Of a stretch of DNA of 58,151 nucleotides, positions 32,987 to 42,377 are shown in pieces; the first letter of the stretch is position 1; every line of letters begins with the position of its first letter. The stretch is from positions 1 through 58,151 of the forward strand of contig JASGUC010000038.1 of the NCBI GenBank assembly GCA_030057915.1, given 5' to 3'. The DNA comes from Pseudomonadota bacterium (GTDB lineage: Bacteria; Desulfobacterota; Syntrophia; Syntrophales; UBA8958). The position numbers and the translations under genes were made by a program. A model generated the notes under the pieces. It saw only the letters and a program-made list of their open reading frames with translations, did not search any database and was not told the origin of the DNA.

Positions 32987-34003
32987 ATGAAACTGATTTA
33001 TGCCACCGACGTCCACGGCTCCTTCGAGCGGGTGCGGGAACTGCTCCGTCTTGTCCCGGCCGATGTTTACATCGTCGCGGGCGATCTGGTCGATATCCCT
33101 TTCTATACGGTGCGGACGGCGCGACGCTACCACGATCTCCAGACCTATTTTCACTCTCTGAGAAGGGACCGGGGAAAGATGGCCGCCAGTCTCGACGATT
33201 TCGTCGCGACCCTCCTGGAGGAGCCCGATCTGCCCGGCGAGGTTTGGGAGAAAGGGGCCCGGTTTCGTTACGAGACGATGCGGGCCCGGCAGATCTTCCA
33301 GAAACACTACCGGCTGCTGGAGAACATTCTCTCCCTGGCCCCCGTGGGGAGGACCTTCACCCTGCCGGGCAATCACGACATGGACCTCCGCCAAACGCGA
33401 CTCCGGCGCCGGGACCTCCATCTCCAGTGTCATGAAACCGGTGGGATAAGAATCGCCGGCTACGGGGGAGCGGCGGGAAATACCCCGGGCATTCCGGAGC
33501 GTCTCGGGGTGGCCTATCGGGAAGGCCCGGGCGGCGAGGGCGATGAAATGTACCGTTTCTTCGCATCCGCGCAACCTCATATCGTCGTCGTCCATCAGCC
33601 TCCTTACGGGATACTCGACTTTGCCCCGCCCATGGGCGAAACGGGCTCCCATGCCCTCCGCCGGTATTGTGATCGCCATCCCGTGCTTCTCTGCCTTACG
33701 GGGCATCTCCACGACCAGTGGGGTCTGGAGGAAGTGGAGGACACGGTGTATCTGAACCCCTCCCATTTCGGGGAAATCGTCCAGGAGAACGGGACGATTG
33801 CCGAAGGAGGCTTTTTCCATGAGGTGGAGATCGTAAACGAGAAGATCGGCCTGGTCCGGCACCGGAAACTGGCGGGGGGTGCGATCCACGATCTGGCGTG
33901 GTATGAACTCCGGGAAGGGGCATGGCTTAAGGTGGTTGTGGACCGGGAACGTTACGGGGCGCTCCTGCGGGGGGTTAATTGCGAGCCGCCGGAAGAGGCT
34001 TAG
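32987..34003 (+). CDS. Calcineurin-like metallophosphoesterase
   Basis: 338 residues with the full two-metal motif set: ATDVHG, AGDLVD, PGNHDMD, VVHQPP and GHLH. These enzymes cleave phosphomono- or diesters using manganese or iron. A helical insert of about 70 residues lies between motifs 2 and 3 (RRYHDLQTYFHSLRRDRGK onward). The ATG at 32987 follows a TTG six bases earlier, and neither has a clear ribosome site. It lies upstream of a GGDEF gene and the glycogen genes on the same strand. The substrate cannot be predicted. Confidence 0.82.
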   Translation: MKLIYATDVHGSFERVRELLRLVPADVYIVAGDLVDIPFYTVRTARRYHDLQTYFHSLRRDRGKMAASLDDFVATLLEEPDLPGEVWEKGARFRYETMRARQIFQKHYRLLENILSLAPVGRTFTLPGNHDMDLRQTRLRRRDLHLQCHETGGIRIAGYGGAAGNTPGIPERLGVAYREGPGGEGDEMYRFFASAQPHIVVVHQPPYGILDFAPPMGETGSHALRRYCDRHPVLLCLTGHLHDQWGLEEVEDTVYLNPSHFGEIVQENGTIAEGGFFHEVEIVNEKIGLVRHRKLAGGAIHDLAWYELREGAWLKVVVDRERYGALLRGVNCEPPEEA

Positions 34004-34032
34004 CGCGCCGCCGGATGGGAAGGGCGAAAGAG

Positions 34033-35124
34033 ATGGCCAAGAGAATCGAAACGGATGTGCTATTGTTGGGGAGGATGACGAATCTGGCAATTTCCTGTCT
34101 CACCGAGGAAGAGGTCGTCGCCGTGGCGGCCCGTTTCCTCCCACGGCTTTTTCCCGGAGAATCCGGGGCGCTTTTTCTTCGCCCCGCCGCTGGCAAGGAG
34201 TACGAGCCGGCGGCTTCCTGGGGCGGGGAATGGACATGGCGTCCCTTTCCCGGCGACGATTGCTGGTCCCTGCGCCGCCGTCGCCTCCATAGCGTCCGCC
34301 AGGGGAAGGAACAGCCCCTCTGCCCCCACGCCGATCACGATCCGGAACGGTGGATTTCCCTATGCATTCCCATGACGGCCCGGGAAGATGTCCTGGGAGT
34401 TTTCCACCTCCTGATCCCGGTGGAAGAGGGGCCGGCCCGGAGCGGCGAAAGGACGGGGGCACCGCCGCTTCCGGATGACCCTTCCCGGCCGGTCCCGGGT
34501 TCGGAGGCAGGGGAGACCGGCGCCCTTCCGGACGAGGGGATGGACAGAAGGAGGCTGGCGGCCCTGACGGCGGACATCCTGGCCGTGATTTTCGTCAATC
34601 TCCGGCTGCGTCGGCAGATCGACGATCTCTCCGTCCGGGACGCCCTCACGGGATGCTTCAACCGCCGCTATCTGGAGGACAGCCTTGCCCGGGAACTCAA
34701 GGTCGTCGGGAGGACCGGCCGACCCCTGGCGGTGGTCCTTATGGATATCGACCATTTCGGACAGTTCACCGAAGCCTTCGGTCATGGCGCGAGCAGCCTG
34801 GTGCTCCGGGAGCTGGGGGAATTTCTCCGGAAGAACGTCCGGGATGCGGATCTGGTCTGTCGTTACGGTGCCGACGAATTCGCCCTCCTGTTTCCCGAAA
34901 CGGATCTGACGGGGGCCCGACGCCGGGCGGAACATCTCCACGCCATGCTCCGGGAGGTCTCCCTTCATGGCGCCGGCGCCCATCTGCGTCGGATCACCCT
35001 GTCCATGGGCGTTGCGGCCCATCCTGATCACGGAGAGACCTGGGGGGATCTCATGGAGACGGCGAAGGCCTCCCTGAAAAGGGCCAAGCAGAGCGGCCGG
35101 AATCGGGTTGACAGCGGCGATTAG
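34033..35124 (+). CDS. GAF-GGDEF protein, probable diguanylate cyclase
   Basis: 363 residues. Residues 5-195 form a GAF-like sensor with a long linker rich in Gly, Pro and Glu (EEGPARSGERTGAPPLPDD). A GGDEF domain follows: DALTGCFNRRYLED, MDIDHFGQFTEAFGHGASS and the signature RYGADEFALLFP at 277-288. The active-site loop reads GADEF, an uncommon variant of GGDEF. The inhibitory site RxxD is present (RDAD, five residues before the loop). The domain may still make c-di-GMP, or may serve as a receptor; activity should not be assumed. AAGGG lies eight bases before ATG 34033; ATG 34015 is the alternative. It lies just ahead of the glycogen genes. Confidence 0.82.
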   Translation: MAKRIETDVLLLGRMTNLAISCLTEEEVVAVAARFLPRLFPGESGALFLRPAAGKEYEPAASWGGEWTWRPFPGDDCWSLRRRRLHSVRQGKEQPLCPHADHDPERWISLCIPMTAREDVLGVFHLLIPVEEGPARSGERTGAPPLPDDPSRPVPGSEAGETGALPDEGMDRRRLAALTADILAVIFVNLRLRRQIDDLSVRDALTGCFNRRYLEDSLARELKVVGRTGRPLAVVLMDIDHFGQFTEAFGHGASSLVLRELGEFLRKNVRDADLVCRYGADEFALLFPETDLTGARRRAEHLHAMLREVSLHGAGAHLRRITLSMGVAAHPDHGETWGDLMETAKASLKRAKQSGRNRVDSGD

Positions 35125-35126
35125 GG

Positions 35127-35271
35127 GACAGGCCCCGGGGGGGGCGGACCGCACATTACCGCCAACAAACAGCCCGCCATGCCGACAGGCCCCCGGGGGG
35201 GCGGACCCATCGCGACTTCATGGGACAGATAGAGATAGAGAGCCACAGGCCCCCGCGGGGGGCGGACCCAT
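35127..35271. repeat. Three GC-rich repeats with CRISPR-like spacing
   Basis: The core ACAGGCCCC(C)GGGG then GGCGGACC occurs at 35128, 35185 and 35245. Copies are 23-24 bases (26-28 if the following CCAT is counted) and differ at few positions. The two intervening stretches are 34 and 37 bases long and unlike each other. Each core holds a CCCCC/GGGGG dyad. A fourth partial copy is at about 36,723. The geometry resembles a minimal, degenerate CRISPR array, but no cas genes are in the window. Simple dispersed repeats are the alternative. Confidence 0.45.
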
Positions 35272-35345
35272 TCCCTCCCGATGGGAGGCGATGAAGGTCC
35301 TTTTCAGGCAACCTGCCAGATATGGCCTCTGGGAAGGGAGGGAAG

Positions 35346-36614
35346 ATGGGCAAGCGGATCCTCATGTTCGGGTGGGAGTTCCCCCCCCTGGTCAGCGGCG
35401 GCCTGGGCACGGCCTGCCATGGCATCACCCGGGCGCTTGCGGAACTCGGCCACCGGTTGATCTTTGTCATGCCCCACGGCGAAGGCCTGGCGGCCTTTCC
35501 AGGGTTGACCATCGTTTCGGCCTCGGCGGTCTTGGCCGCGTCGGCCACGGCCCGGTCTATCGGGCCGGCGGCGGGCGAGGGCCGCGACCCTTGCCCCACC
35601 CGCCTCTTTCTCCATCCCTACCTGACGGTTCGCCCCCCGAAGGACGACGCCCCGATTTTCCGGGAGTGGCCGGCCGACAGTCTGCTGGCCCACGCCGGTG
35701 GCTACGGCGTCGATCTGTTCGCCGAGGTCGGCCGCTACGCCAGGGCAGGGGAGATCCTGGCCGCCCGGACGAGCTTCGACGTCATTCACGGCCACGACTG
35801 GATGGCCGTTCCCGCCTGTCTGGCGGCCCGCCGCGTCTCCGGGCGACCCTTTGTCCTCCATGTCCATTCCCTCGAATACGACCGGAGCGGAGAAGGGCTA
35901 AACGACGAAATCCGCGCCTGGGAACGCCGGGGCTTGGAGGGGGCCGACCGGGTCATCGCGGTGAGCAATTACACGAAGGAGATGATCGTCCGGCACTACG
36001 GGATTGCCCGGGAAAAGATCGCCGTGGCGCATAACGCCGTGTCGGCGGCGGAGGGGAGAAGGGTCTATCGCGTCCCCGCCGCCGACGGTGAAAAACGGGT
36101 TCTTTTTCTGGGGCGCATCACTTACCAGAAGGGGCCGGAGTACTTTGTCGAGGCCGCGGCCCGGGTCCTCGAGGAAATGCCCGAGACCGTCTTCATCATG
36201 GCCGGTTCGGGAGATATGATGGCGGAGATGGTGGAAAAGGTCGCCGCGCTGAAGATCGGCAGGCGCTTTCACTTCACCGGCTTCCTTCAGGGCCGGCAGG
36301 TGGAGGAGGCCTTCGCCGCCGCCGATCTCTATGTCATGCCCAGCGTCTCCGAGCCCTTCGGACTCACCCCCCTGGAGGCGATGATGTATGACGTTCCCGT
36401 GATCGTCTCCCGCCAGTCCGGGGTGGCGGAGATTTTGAAGCACGCCGTGAAAGTCGATTTCTGGGATGTGGCGGCCCTGGCCGAGAAGATGATCTCCATC
36501 CTCAAATATCCGCCGATGGCGGGGGAGCTGGCCGCCCGGGGCCGGGAGGAACTCCGGGGGCTGAGTTGGCAGACGACGGCCCGAAAGATTGTCGCCGTTT
36601 ATGATTCGTTGTGA
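35346..36614 (+). CDS. Glycogen synthase-like glycosyltransferase (GT4/GT5 type)
   Basis: 422 residues with a GT-B fold. The N-terminal acceptor side has MFGWEFPPLVSGGLGTACHG, including the Gly-Gly loop of glycogen synthases, and DVIHGHDWM. The C-terminal donor side has FLGRITYQKGPEYFVEAA and SVSEPFGLTPLEAM, with the E-x7-E motif. It should extend alpha-glucans from a nucleotide sugar. GGGAGGGAAG precedes ATG 35346. It begins a set with a GH57 enzyme and the GT3-GT35 fusion, so the group probably makes and remodels glycogen. The donor (ADP- or UDP-glucose) cannot be told. Confidence 0.87.
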   Translation: MGKRILMFGWEFPPLVSGGLGTACHGITRALAELGHRLIFVMPHGEGLAAFPGLTIVSASAVLAASATARSIGPAAGEGRDPCPTRLFLHPYLTVRPPKDDAPIFREWPADSLLAHAGGYGVDLFAEVGRYARAGEILAARTSFDVIHGHDWMAVPACLAARRVSGRPFVLHVHSLEYDRSGEGLNDEIRAWERRGLEGADRVIAVSNYTKEMIVRHYGIAREKIAVAHNAVSAAEGRRVYRVPAADGEKRVLFLGRITYQKGPEYFVEAAARVLEEMPETVFIMAGSGDMMAEMVEKVAALKIGRRFHFTGFLQGRQVEEAFAAADLYVMPSVSEPFGLTPLEAMMYDVPVIVSRQSGVAEILKHAVKVDFWDVAALAEKMISILKYPPMAGELAARGREELRGLSWQTTARKIVAVYDSL

Positions 36615-36817
36615 ATGGTCATGATCGCCCGGGGCCTGCGAACGATGAAGATGAACGATGAAGATGATTTAAGGGGGCGGCGCGGATCCGTGAGTGAAGG
36701 CGGAGACAAAGACCGCCCGGCCAGCCCGGGGGGGCGGACGCCTCTTCCGGCGGCGGGACCATGGCGGCCCGGCGGCGTCACGCCGCGCCGCCGGGGGCAT
36801 CCGGCGGGGACGAACAC

Positions 36818-38008
36818 ATGAGCGCCGTTTGTCTTTACTTTCAGGTCCATCAGCCCCGGCGCCTGCGGCGCTATCCGGTGTTTGCCATCGGGAAGGAGCA
36901 TGATTACGAAGACGAGGCCGGCAACAGGAAGATTTTGGACAAAGTGGCGGAGAAGTGCTATCTTCCCGCAAATGACATCCTTTTAGATCTGATCGATCGG
37001 CACGGAGGGGAATTCCGTTTGTCCTTCTCCATAACGGGGGTGCTTCTCGATCAACTGGAGCGTTTTCGTCCGGAGGTCATCGTCGGCTTCCAAGCCCTCG
37101 CCGGGACGGGATGCGTGGAATTTCTCAACGAGACCTATCATCATTCCCTGGCCTTTCTCTACAGTGGGAAAGAATTCCGCGGCCAGGTGGACCGGCACCG
37201 CCGGCGGATCGCCGAACTCTTCGGCCTGGAGGGAGAGACCTTTCGCGCCACGGAGCTGATCTACAGCGATGCCCTGGCGGCCGCCGCGGCGGATATGGGG
37301 TATAGGACAATCCTTGCCGAAGGAGCGACGGCCGTCCTGGGTACGAGGGACCCGAACCGGGTTTACGAGGCGGCAGGCGGCGGGGGAATCAGGGTGCTGC
37401 CGCGCAACTATCGGCTTTCCGACGATATTTCTTTCCGTTTTTCCCGGCGCGACTGGGAGGGCCATCCCCTGACCGCGGCCAGGTACGCCCGCTGGCTCCA
37501 TGAGTTGCAAGGTCCGGAGACAGTGGTCAGCCTGTTTATGGATTACGAAACCTGGGGGGAGCATCAATGGGCGGAGTCGGGCATCTTCTCCTTTCTGAAG
37601 GCGCTGCCGGGGGAAATCCTCGCCCGTTCGGATTTTTCCTTCGTGACGCCCCGGGAGGCGGCGCTCCGGCAGCCGGCGGGAGAGTTGTCCGTGCCCGAGT
37701 TCCGCTCCTGGGCCGACACGGAACGGGACCTTACGGCCTGGCGGGGCAACGCCCTGCAACGGGACGCCCTGGAGGCCCTTTACGGGCTGGAGGAGGCGGT
37801 GGCGGCAACGGGGGATCGGGACCTGACAGAGCAGTGGCGGCGGCTCCAGACCTCGGATCATTTCTATTACATGTGCGCCAAGGGGCGCGCCGACGGGGAT
37901 GTGCACAGGTATTTCAATCCTTATCCGTCCCCCTATGACGCCTACATCAATTACATGAATATCCTGGACGATTTTTCCAGGAGGGTGGGAAAGGAAAAGA
38001 GAGCATGA
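36818..38008 (+). CDS. GH57-family alpha-glucan enzyme
   Basis: 396 residues. It begins with the GH57 motif 1 (YFQVHQPRRLRRYPV). The likely nucleophile is Glu146 (ATELIYSDAL) and the acid/base Asp242 (MDYETWGEHQ), which agrees with GH57 alpha-amylase and branching-type enzymes. No signal peptide is present, so it acts in the cytoplasm on stored glucan. GGGGA lies near the ATG. Its stop overlaps the next gene's start by four bases (ATGA), so it is coupled to the synthase-phosphorylase fusion. GH57 covers amylase, 4-alpha-glucanotransferase and branching enzyme; the short length favours the amylase-like group. Confidence 0.88.
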   Translation: MSAVCLYFQVHQPRRLRRYPVFAIGKEHDYEDEAGNRKILDKVAEKCYLPANDILLDLIDRHGGEFRLSFSITGVLLDQLERFRPEVIVGFQALAGTGCVEFLNETYHHSLAFLYSGKEFRGQVDRHRRRIAELFGLEGETFRATELIYSDALAAAAADMGYRTILAEGATAVLGTRDPNRVYEAAGGGGIRVLPRNYRLSDDISFRFSRRDWEGHPLTAARYARWLHELQGPETVVSLFMDYETWGEHQWAESGIFSFLKALPGEILARSDFSFVTPREAALRQPAGELSVPEFRSWADTERDLTAWRGNALQRDALEALYGLEEAVAATGDRDLTEQWRRLQTSDHFYYMCAKGRADGDVHRYFNPYPSPYDAYINYMNILDDFSRRVGKEKRA

Positions 38009-41000
38009 CGGGAGTCCGGGACGGTTATCTGTTCGAGGTGAGCTGGGAGGTATGCAACAAGGTGGGGGGCATCTACACCGTCATCGCCAGCAAACTGCGG
38101 GAGGCGTTGAAGGTCTATGGGGACCGCTATATCCTTTTGGGCCCCGATTTGAAGACCAATGTGGATTTCGAGGAGACCGACGAGGCCTGCTGGACGAAGA
38201 TACGGGAGGGGACGGCGATCAAGGACCTACCCTGCCGCTTCGGCCGATGGAAGATAGACGGGGAGCCCAAGGCGATTCTGGTGAGCGCCGGCAAGAAATA
38301 CGATAAAGACCAGCTCCTGTATCGTCTCTGGGAGGCCTTCGGGGTCGATTCCATCGCCGGCGGCTGGGATTACGAAGAACCCGTCATGTTCAGCTTCGCC
38401 TGCGGGGAGGTGATCGAAACGATCTACAACGTCGCCGTCCGACCCTACCATCTTACCGCTGTCGCTCACTTTCACGAGTGGATGACCGGCGCCGGCCTCC
38501 TGTATCTGAAGAAGCGCGTCCCCGAGGTGGGCACGGTATTTACGACCCATGCCACGATCCTCGGCCGATCCCTTGCCGGGGCCGGGGTGGACATCTATGG
38601 GATGATGGAGCATATCGCCCCCCAGCGGGAGGCGAGCGTCCATAACATTACCGCCAAATACTCCATGGAAACCGTCACGGCCCGGGAGGCCGACTGCTTC
38701 ACCACGGTAAGCGAGATCACCGCCGCCGAGGCGAAGAATTTCCTCTCCCGGACCCCTGATTTCATCACCCCCAACGCCCTGGATATGGATAACATCCCCG
38801 ATTATGCCCTGAACCGGATGCCCGCGGAAAACGCCCGGGAGAGACTCCTGGCCGCGGCGGCCCGGTTCCTCCGCCGGGAGCTTCCCCCGGAGACGCGGAT
38901 CCTGATCATCTCCGGGCGCTACGAGTATCGCAACAAGGGCATCGACCTCTTCCTCGAGGCGTTGGGGCGCCTGGAGAGGGAGGGCGACGACGGCCCCGGC
39001 GTGCTGGCCCTCCTGTTCGTCCTGGGGGGATACACAGACCTGATTCCCCCCCTGCGGGACGATGCGGCGCGCTGTGAAACGGGCAAGGCGCCCCTGGCGA
39101 CCCACCGCCTCCACAACGAGGGGGCGGATCCCATCCTGCAGGCCTGCAACCGCCTGGGGTTGGCCAACCAGCCGGGCGGCAGGGTGCAGATCATCTTCAA
39201 CCCCGCGTACCTCAACGGTCATGACGGCCTCATCAACATGTCCTATTACGAGGCCCTGTCCGGCTGCGACCTGGGCGTCTTCCCGTCTTATTACGAGCCC
39301 TGGGGATACACGCCCCTGGAAAGCGTCGCCTATGGGGTCCCCACCGTAACCACCGATCAGGCGGGTTTCGGTATCTGGTGCGAACGGACCCACGGCGATA
39401 GCGGAGGGGTGATGCTGCTACGACGGCGGGGTCAGCCGCGCCAGTCCATCGAGGATCATCTCTTCCGGATCATCGTCGATTTCCTTGGCTGGACGCCCGA
39501 GGAGACGGCGGCCCGCCGCCGGAACGCCCGCGAGGTTGCCCTGCGGGCCAATTGGGGCGATTTCTTCGGCTGTTATCTGCGGGCCTATAACCGGGCGGAA
39601 AGCAGCGCCCGAAGCCGGGCGGAGCAGGCGGCGGCAAAGGCGGAGCGGACGGAGGCCCGGCATGTGTACGCCGGCGCCGTTTCCTCCCAGCCCCACTTCC
39701 GCGCCTTCACCGCCGTGGCGAATCTTCCTAAGCGGATCGTCCGGCTCCGGGAGATGGCCTACAATCTCTGGTGGACCTGGAACCCCTGGGCCCTGGATCT
39801 GTATGCCACCCTCGATTTGAAGCTCTGGGCGGAGATGGGCAACAACCCCGTGCGCATGCTGGAGTCGGTTTCCCCGGAAATCCTCCGGGAAGCGGCGGCC
39901 AACGCCACTTACCTGGGCCTTTATGATCGGGTCATCCAGCAGTTCGACGAGTATCTGGGCGAGAAGGGCCCCCGGCGTCGTATCTCCGCCAAGGCAGGCC
40001 TCCGCTGGGCCTCTCCGGTGGCCTATTTTTCCGCCGAATACGGACTCCACGAATGCCTTCCCATCTATTCGGGGGGATTGGGAACCCTCTCGGGGGATCA
40101 TCTCAAGACGGCAAGCGACCTGAATCTGCCCCTGGTGGCCGTGGGCCTCCTCTACAGGAACGGCTATTTCCGCCAGGCGATCGACGAACATGGCCGCCAG
40201 ACGGAGACATACCCGGAAAACGATTTCTCCACCATGCCCGTCCGGATCGTCCAGGACGACAGGGGGAAGGAGGTGCAGATCGCCATCGATCTGCCCGGAC
40301 GGACCCTCTTTGCCAACATCTGGGAGGTAAAGGTGGGCAAGGTATCCCTCTATCTCCTGGACGCCGATGTGCCGCGCAACACCCCGCAGGATCGGACCAT
40401 CACCGCCCGATTGTACAACGCCGATCAGAAGACGCGGATCGAACAGGAGATCCTCCTCGGGGTGGGGGGGGTGCGGCTCCTCAAAAAGCTGGGGATCCGG
40501 CCCCGGGTCTATCATATCAACGAGGGTCATTCGGCCTTTCTCGTCTTAGAACGGATCGAGTCCCTCATGCAAGAAGAGAATCTGACCTTCGAAGAGGCGG
40601 CGGAGGTGGTGCGGGCCAGCAGCGTCTTTACGACCCATACCCCCGTGGAAGCGGGCAACGAACGCTTTTCCCGGGAACTCATGGAACATTACTTCTCCGG
40701 CTTCATCAAGCGCTCGGGACTCTCGTGGGCGCGGTTTTGGGAGCTGGGACGCCGGCGCGACGGAGAGGAGACGGATTTCTTCATGAATATCCTCGCCTTC
40801 AAGATGACCATCCGGAGCAATGCCGTGAGCCTGGTCCACGGACAGGTGTCCCGACGCATGTGGCGGGAGGTCTGGAAAGGCTTCGACGATGCGGACATCC
40901 CTATCCGACACATCACCAACGGCGTCCATGTCCTCTCCTATCTCGCCCCCCGGATGCGCAATCTCCTCGACGCCTATCTGGGGATGGATTGGGAAAGGAA

Positions 41001-42261
41001 TCTTCACGACCCCGAACGGTGGCGTCGCGTCCAGGATATCCCCGACGCCCTCCTCTGGCGGGTGCGTTACGAACTGAAACAGAAGACCATCGACCTGATC
41101 CGGGAGGACATCACCAGAAGGGGGGCGAAATACGGCCCGGCTCATGTCAGGCGGGAGGAACTCTTCTCCCGATTGAATTCCGGGGCGCTGATGATCGGCA
41201 TTGCCCGGCGTTTCGCCCCTTACAAGCGGGCGGACATGATCCTTGCCGACCTGGATCGTCTGGACCGGATCGTCAACCATCCCCACCGGCCCGTTCATCT
41301 GGTGTTTGCCGGCAAGGCCCACCCCAACGACGGCGTCGGCAAGCATCTGGTGGAAAAGGTCATGGGGGTCTGCCGGGACGACCGCTTCCGGGGACGGGTC
41401 TTTTTCCTGGAGAATTACGACATTCGGGTTGCCCGTCATCTCGTCCAGGGCGTCGATCTGTGGCTCAACAATCCCCGTCGCCCTCTCGAGGCCAGCGGGA
41501 CCAGCGGCATGAAGGTGGTGATCAACGGCGTCCTCAACCTGAGCGTTTCCGACGGCTGGTGGGTGGAGGGATACAACGGCGCCAACGGCTGGACGATCGG
41601 GCCGGCGCTGAAGGGCTATGAGGAACCGCCCGCCGATGCCGATGCGGAGGATGGTCAGTCGTTATACAATATTTTGGAAAACATCGTGATCCCGACATTT
41701 TACGACCGAGATGCCGCGGGCATGCCGGTCAAGTGGCTCACGACGGTCAAGCAATCGATGCAGAGCCTGGCCCCTCGCTTCAACACCGACCGGATGCTTC
41801 AGGAGTATCTCCAGGATATGTACGGACCGGCGTCGCAACGGGAGTGCGAGCTTGCCGCCGAGGGACATGCCCTCGCCCGGCGGCTGGCCGATTGGAAAGG
41901 AAAATTGCCCATGCGTTTTTCCTCCCTCAGGCTCGTGGATGTGAGCGTCGAGGGGATCCACGGCGATACGATCATGGTGGATCAGCCCCTGAAGGTCAGC
42001 GCTCGGATCGATCCCGGCAAGCTCGCGCCGGAGGAGATCCTGGTGGAGATCATGATCGGCCGCCGGAACGGCCACGATTTTGTCCAGCCGCCGGAATGCG
42101 TCCCCCTGGAGATCGTCGGAAGATCGCCGGAGGGTATCCTCACCTTTTCCACGGATTATGTCGTCCGGGAAAACGGACTGTATAATTACGGCCTCCGGGT
42201 TATCCCCCGGCACGAGAGCCTGGCCTCGAAACTGGAGACGGGGCTGATTCTCTGGGGATGA
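38005..42261 (+). CDS. Fusion of GT3 glycogen synthase and GT35 alpha-glucan phosphorylase
   Basis: 1,418 residues. Residues 1-545 are a GT3 (eukaryote-type) glycogen synthase: FEVSWEVCNKVGGIYTVI, NITAKYSMETVTAREAD, SGRYEYRNKGIDLFLEAL and FPSYYEPWGYTPLESV. A linker at about 530-560 is Ala/Arg/Glu-rich. From about 560 on is a GT35 phosphorylase of the shorter, unregulated kind: LREMAYNLWWTWNP, AYFSAEYGLHECLPIYSGG, and the PLP Lys1170 in EASGTSGMKVVINGV. One half should build and the other half phosphorolyse glucan in the cytoplasm. Both sets of motifs look intact. It overlaps the GH57 gene by four bases. There is no in-frame stop and no change in base use at the join, so a sequencing artefact is unlikely. 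Confidence 0.9.
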   Translation: MTGVRDGYLFEVSWEVCNKVGGIYTVIASKLREALKVYGDRYILLGPDLKTNVDFEETDEACWTKIREGTAIKDLPCRFGRWKIDGEPKAILVSAGKKYDKDQLLYRLWEAFGVDSIAGGWDYEEPVMFSFACGEVIETIYNVAVRPYHLTAVAHFHEWMTGAGLLYLKKRVPEVGTVFTTHATILGRSLAGAGVDIYGMMEHIAPQREASVHNITAKYSMETVTAREADCFTTVSEITAAEAKNFLSRTPDFITPNALDMDNIPDYALNRMPAENARERLLAAAARFLRRELPPETRILIISGRYEYRNKGIDLFLEALGRLEREGDDGPGVLALLFVLGGYTDLIPPLRDDAARCETGKAPLATHRLHNEGADPILQACNRLGLANQPGGRVQIIFNPAYLNGHDGLINMSYYEALSGCDLGVFPSYYEPWGYTPLESVAYGVPTVTTDQAGFGIWCERTHGDSGGVMLLRRRGQPRQSIEDHLFRIIVDFLGWTPEETAARRRNAREVALRANWGDFFGCYLRAYNRAESSARSRAEQAAAKAERTEARHVYAGAVSSQPHFRAFTAVANLPKRIVRLREMAYNLWWTWNPWALDLYATLDLKLWAEMGNNPVRMLESVSPEILREAAANATYLGLYDRVIQQFDEYLGEKGPRRRISAKAGLRWASPVAYFSAEYGLHECLPIYSGGLGTLSGDHLKTASDLNLPLVAVGLLYRNGYFRQAIDEHGRQTETYPENDFSTMPVRIVQDDRGKEVQIAIDLPGRTLFANIWEVKVGKVSLYLLDADVPRNTPQDRTITARLYNADQKTRIEQEILLGVGGVRLLKKLGIRPRVYHINEGHSAFLVLERIESLMQEENLTFEEAAEVVRASSVFTTHTPVEAGNERFSRELMEHYFSGFIKRSGLSWARFWELGRRRDGEETDFFMNILAFKMTIRSNAVSLVHGQVSRRMWREVWKGFDDADIPIRHITNGVHVLSYLAPRMRNLLDAYLGMDWERNLHDPERWRRVQDIPDALLWRVRYELKQKTIDLIREDITRRGAKYGPAHVRREELFSRLNSGALMIGIARRFAPYKRADMILADLDRLDRIVNHPHRPVHLVFAGKAHPNDGVGKHLVEKVMGVCRDDRFRGRVFFLENYDIRVARHLVQGVDLWLNNPRRPLEASGTSGMKVVINGVLNLSVSDGWWVEGYNGANGWTIGPALKGYEEPPADADAEDGQSLYNILENIVIPTFYDRDAAGMPVKWLTTVKQSMQSLAPRFNTDRMLQEYLQDMYGPASQRECELAAEGHALARRLADWKGKLPMRFSSLRLVDVSVEGIHGDTIMVDQPLKVSARIDPGKLAPEEILVEIMIGRRNGHDFVQPPECVPLEIVGRSPEGILTFSTDYVVRENGLYNYGLRVIPRHESLASKLETGLILWG

Positions 42262-42377
42262 CCGGACGGTGAACGGACAAGGCACCGACGCCGGCAGCAA
42301 ACCGCGGGTCGTCCCGCGCTTCTCCTCCGCCATCCAGAGAGGCAGGGGCGGATGGCGCGCCGGTTCCGCCCGTTTCG

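Noticed and set aside
40053..41621. Second plus-strand frame inside the phosphorylase half of the fusion
   Set aside because: It is a shifted reading of the real gene and is rich in Arg, Pro and Gly, with no motif.
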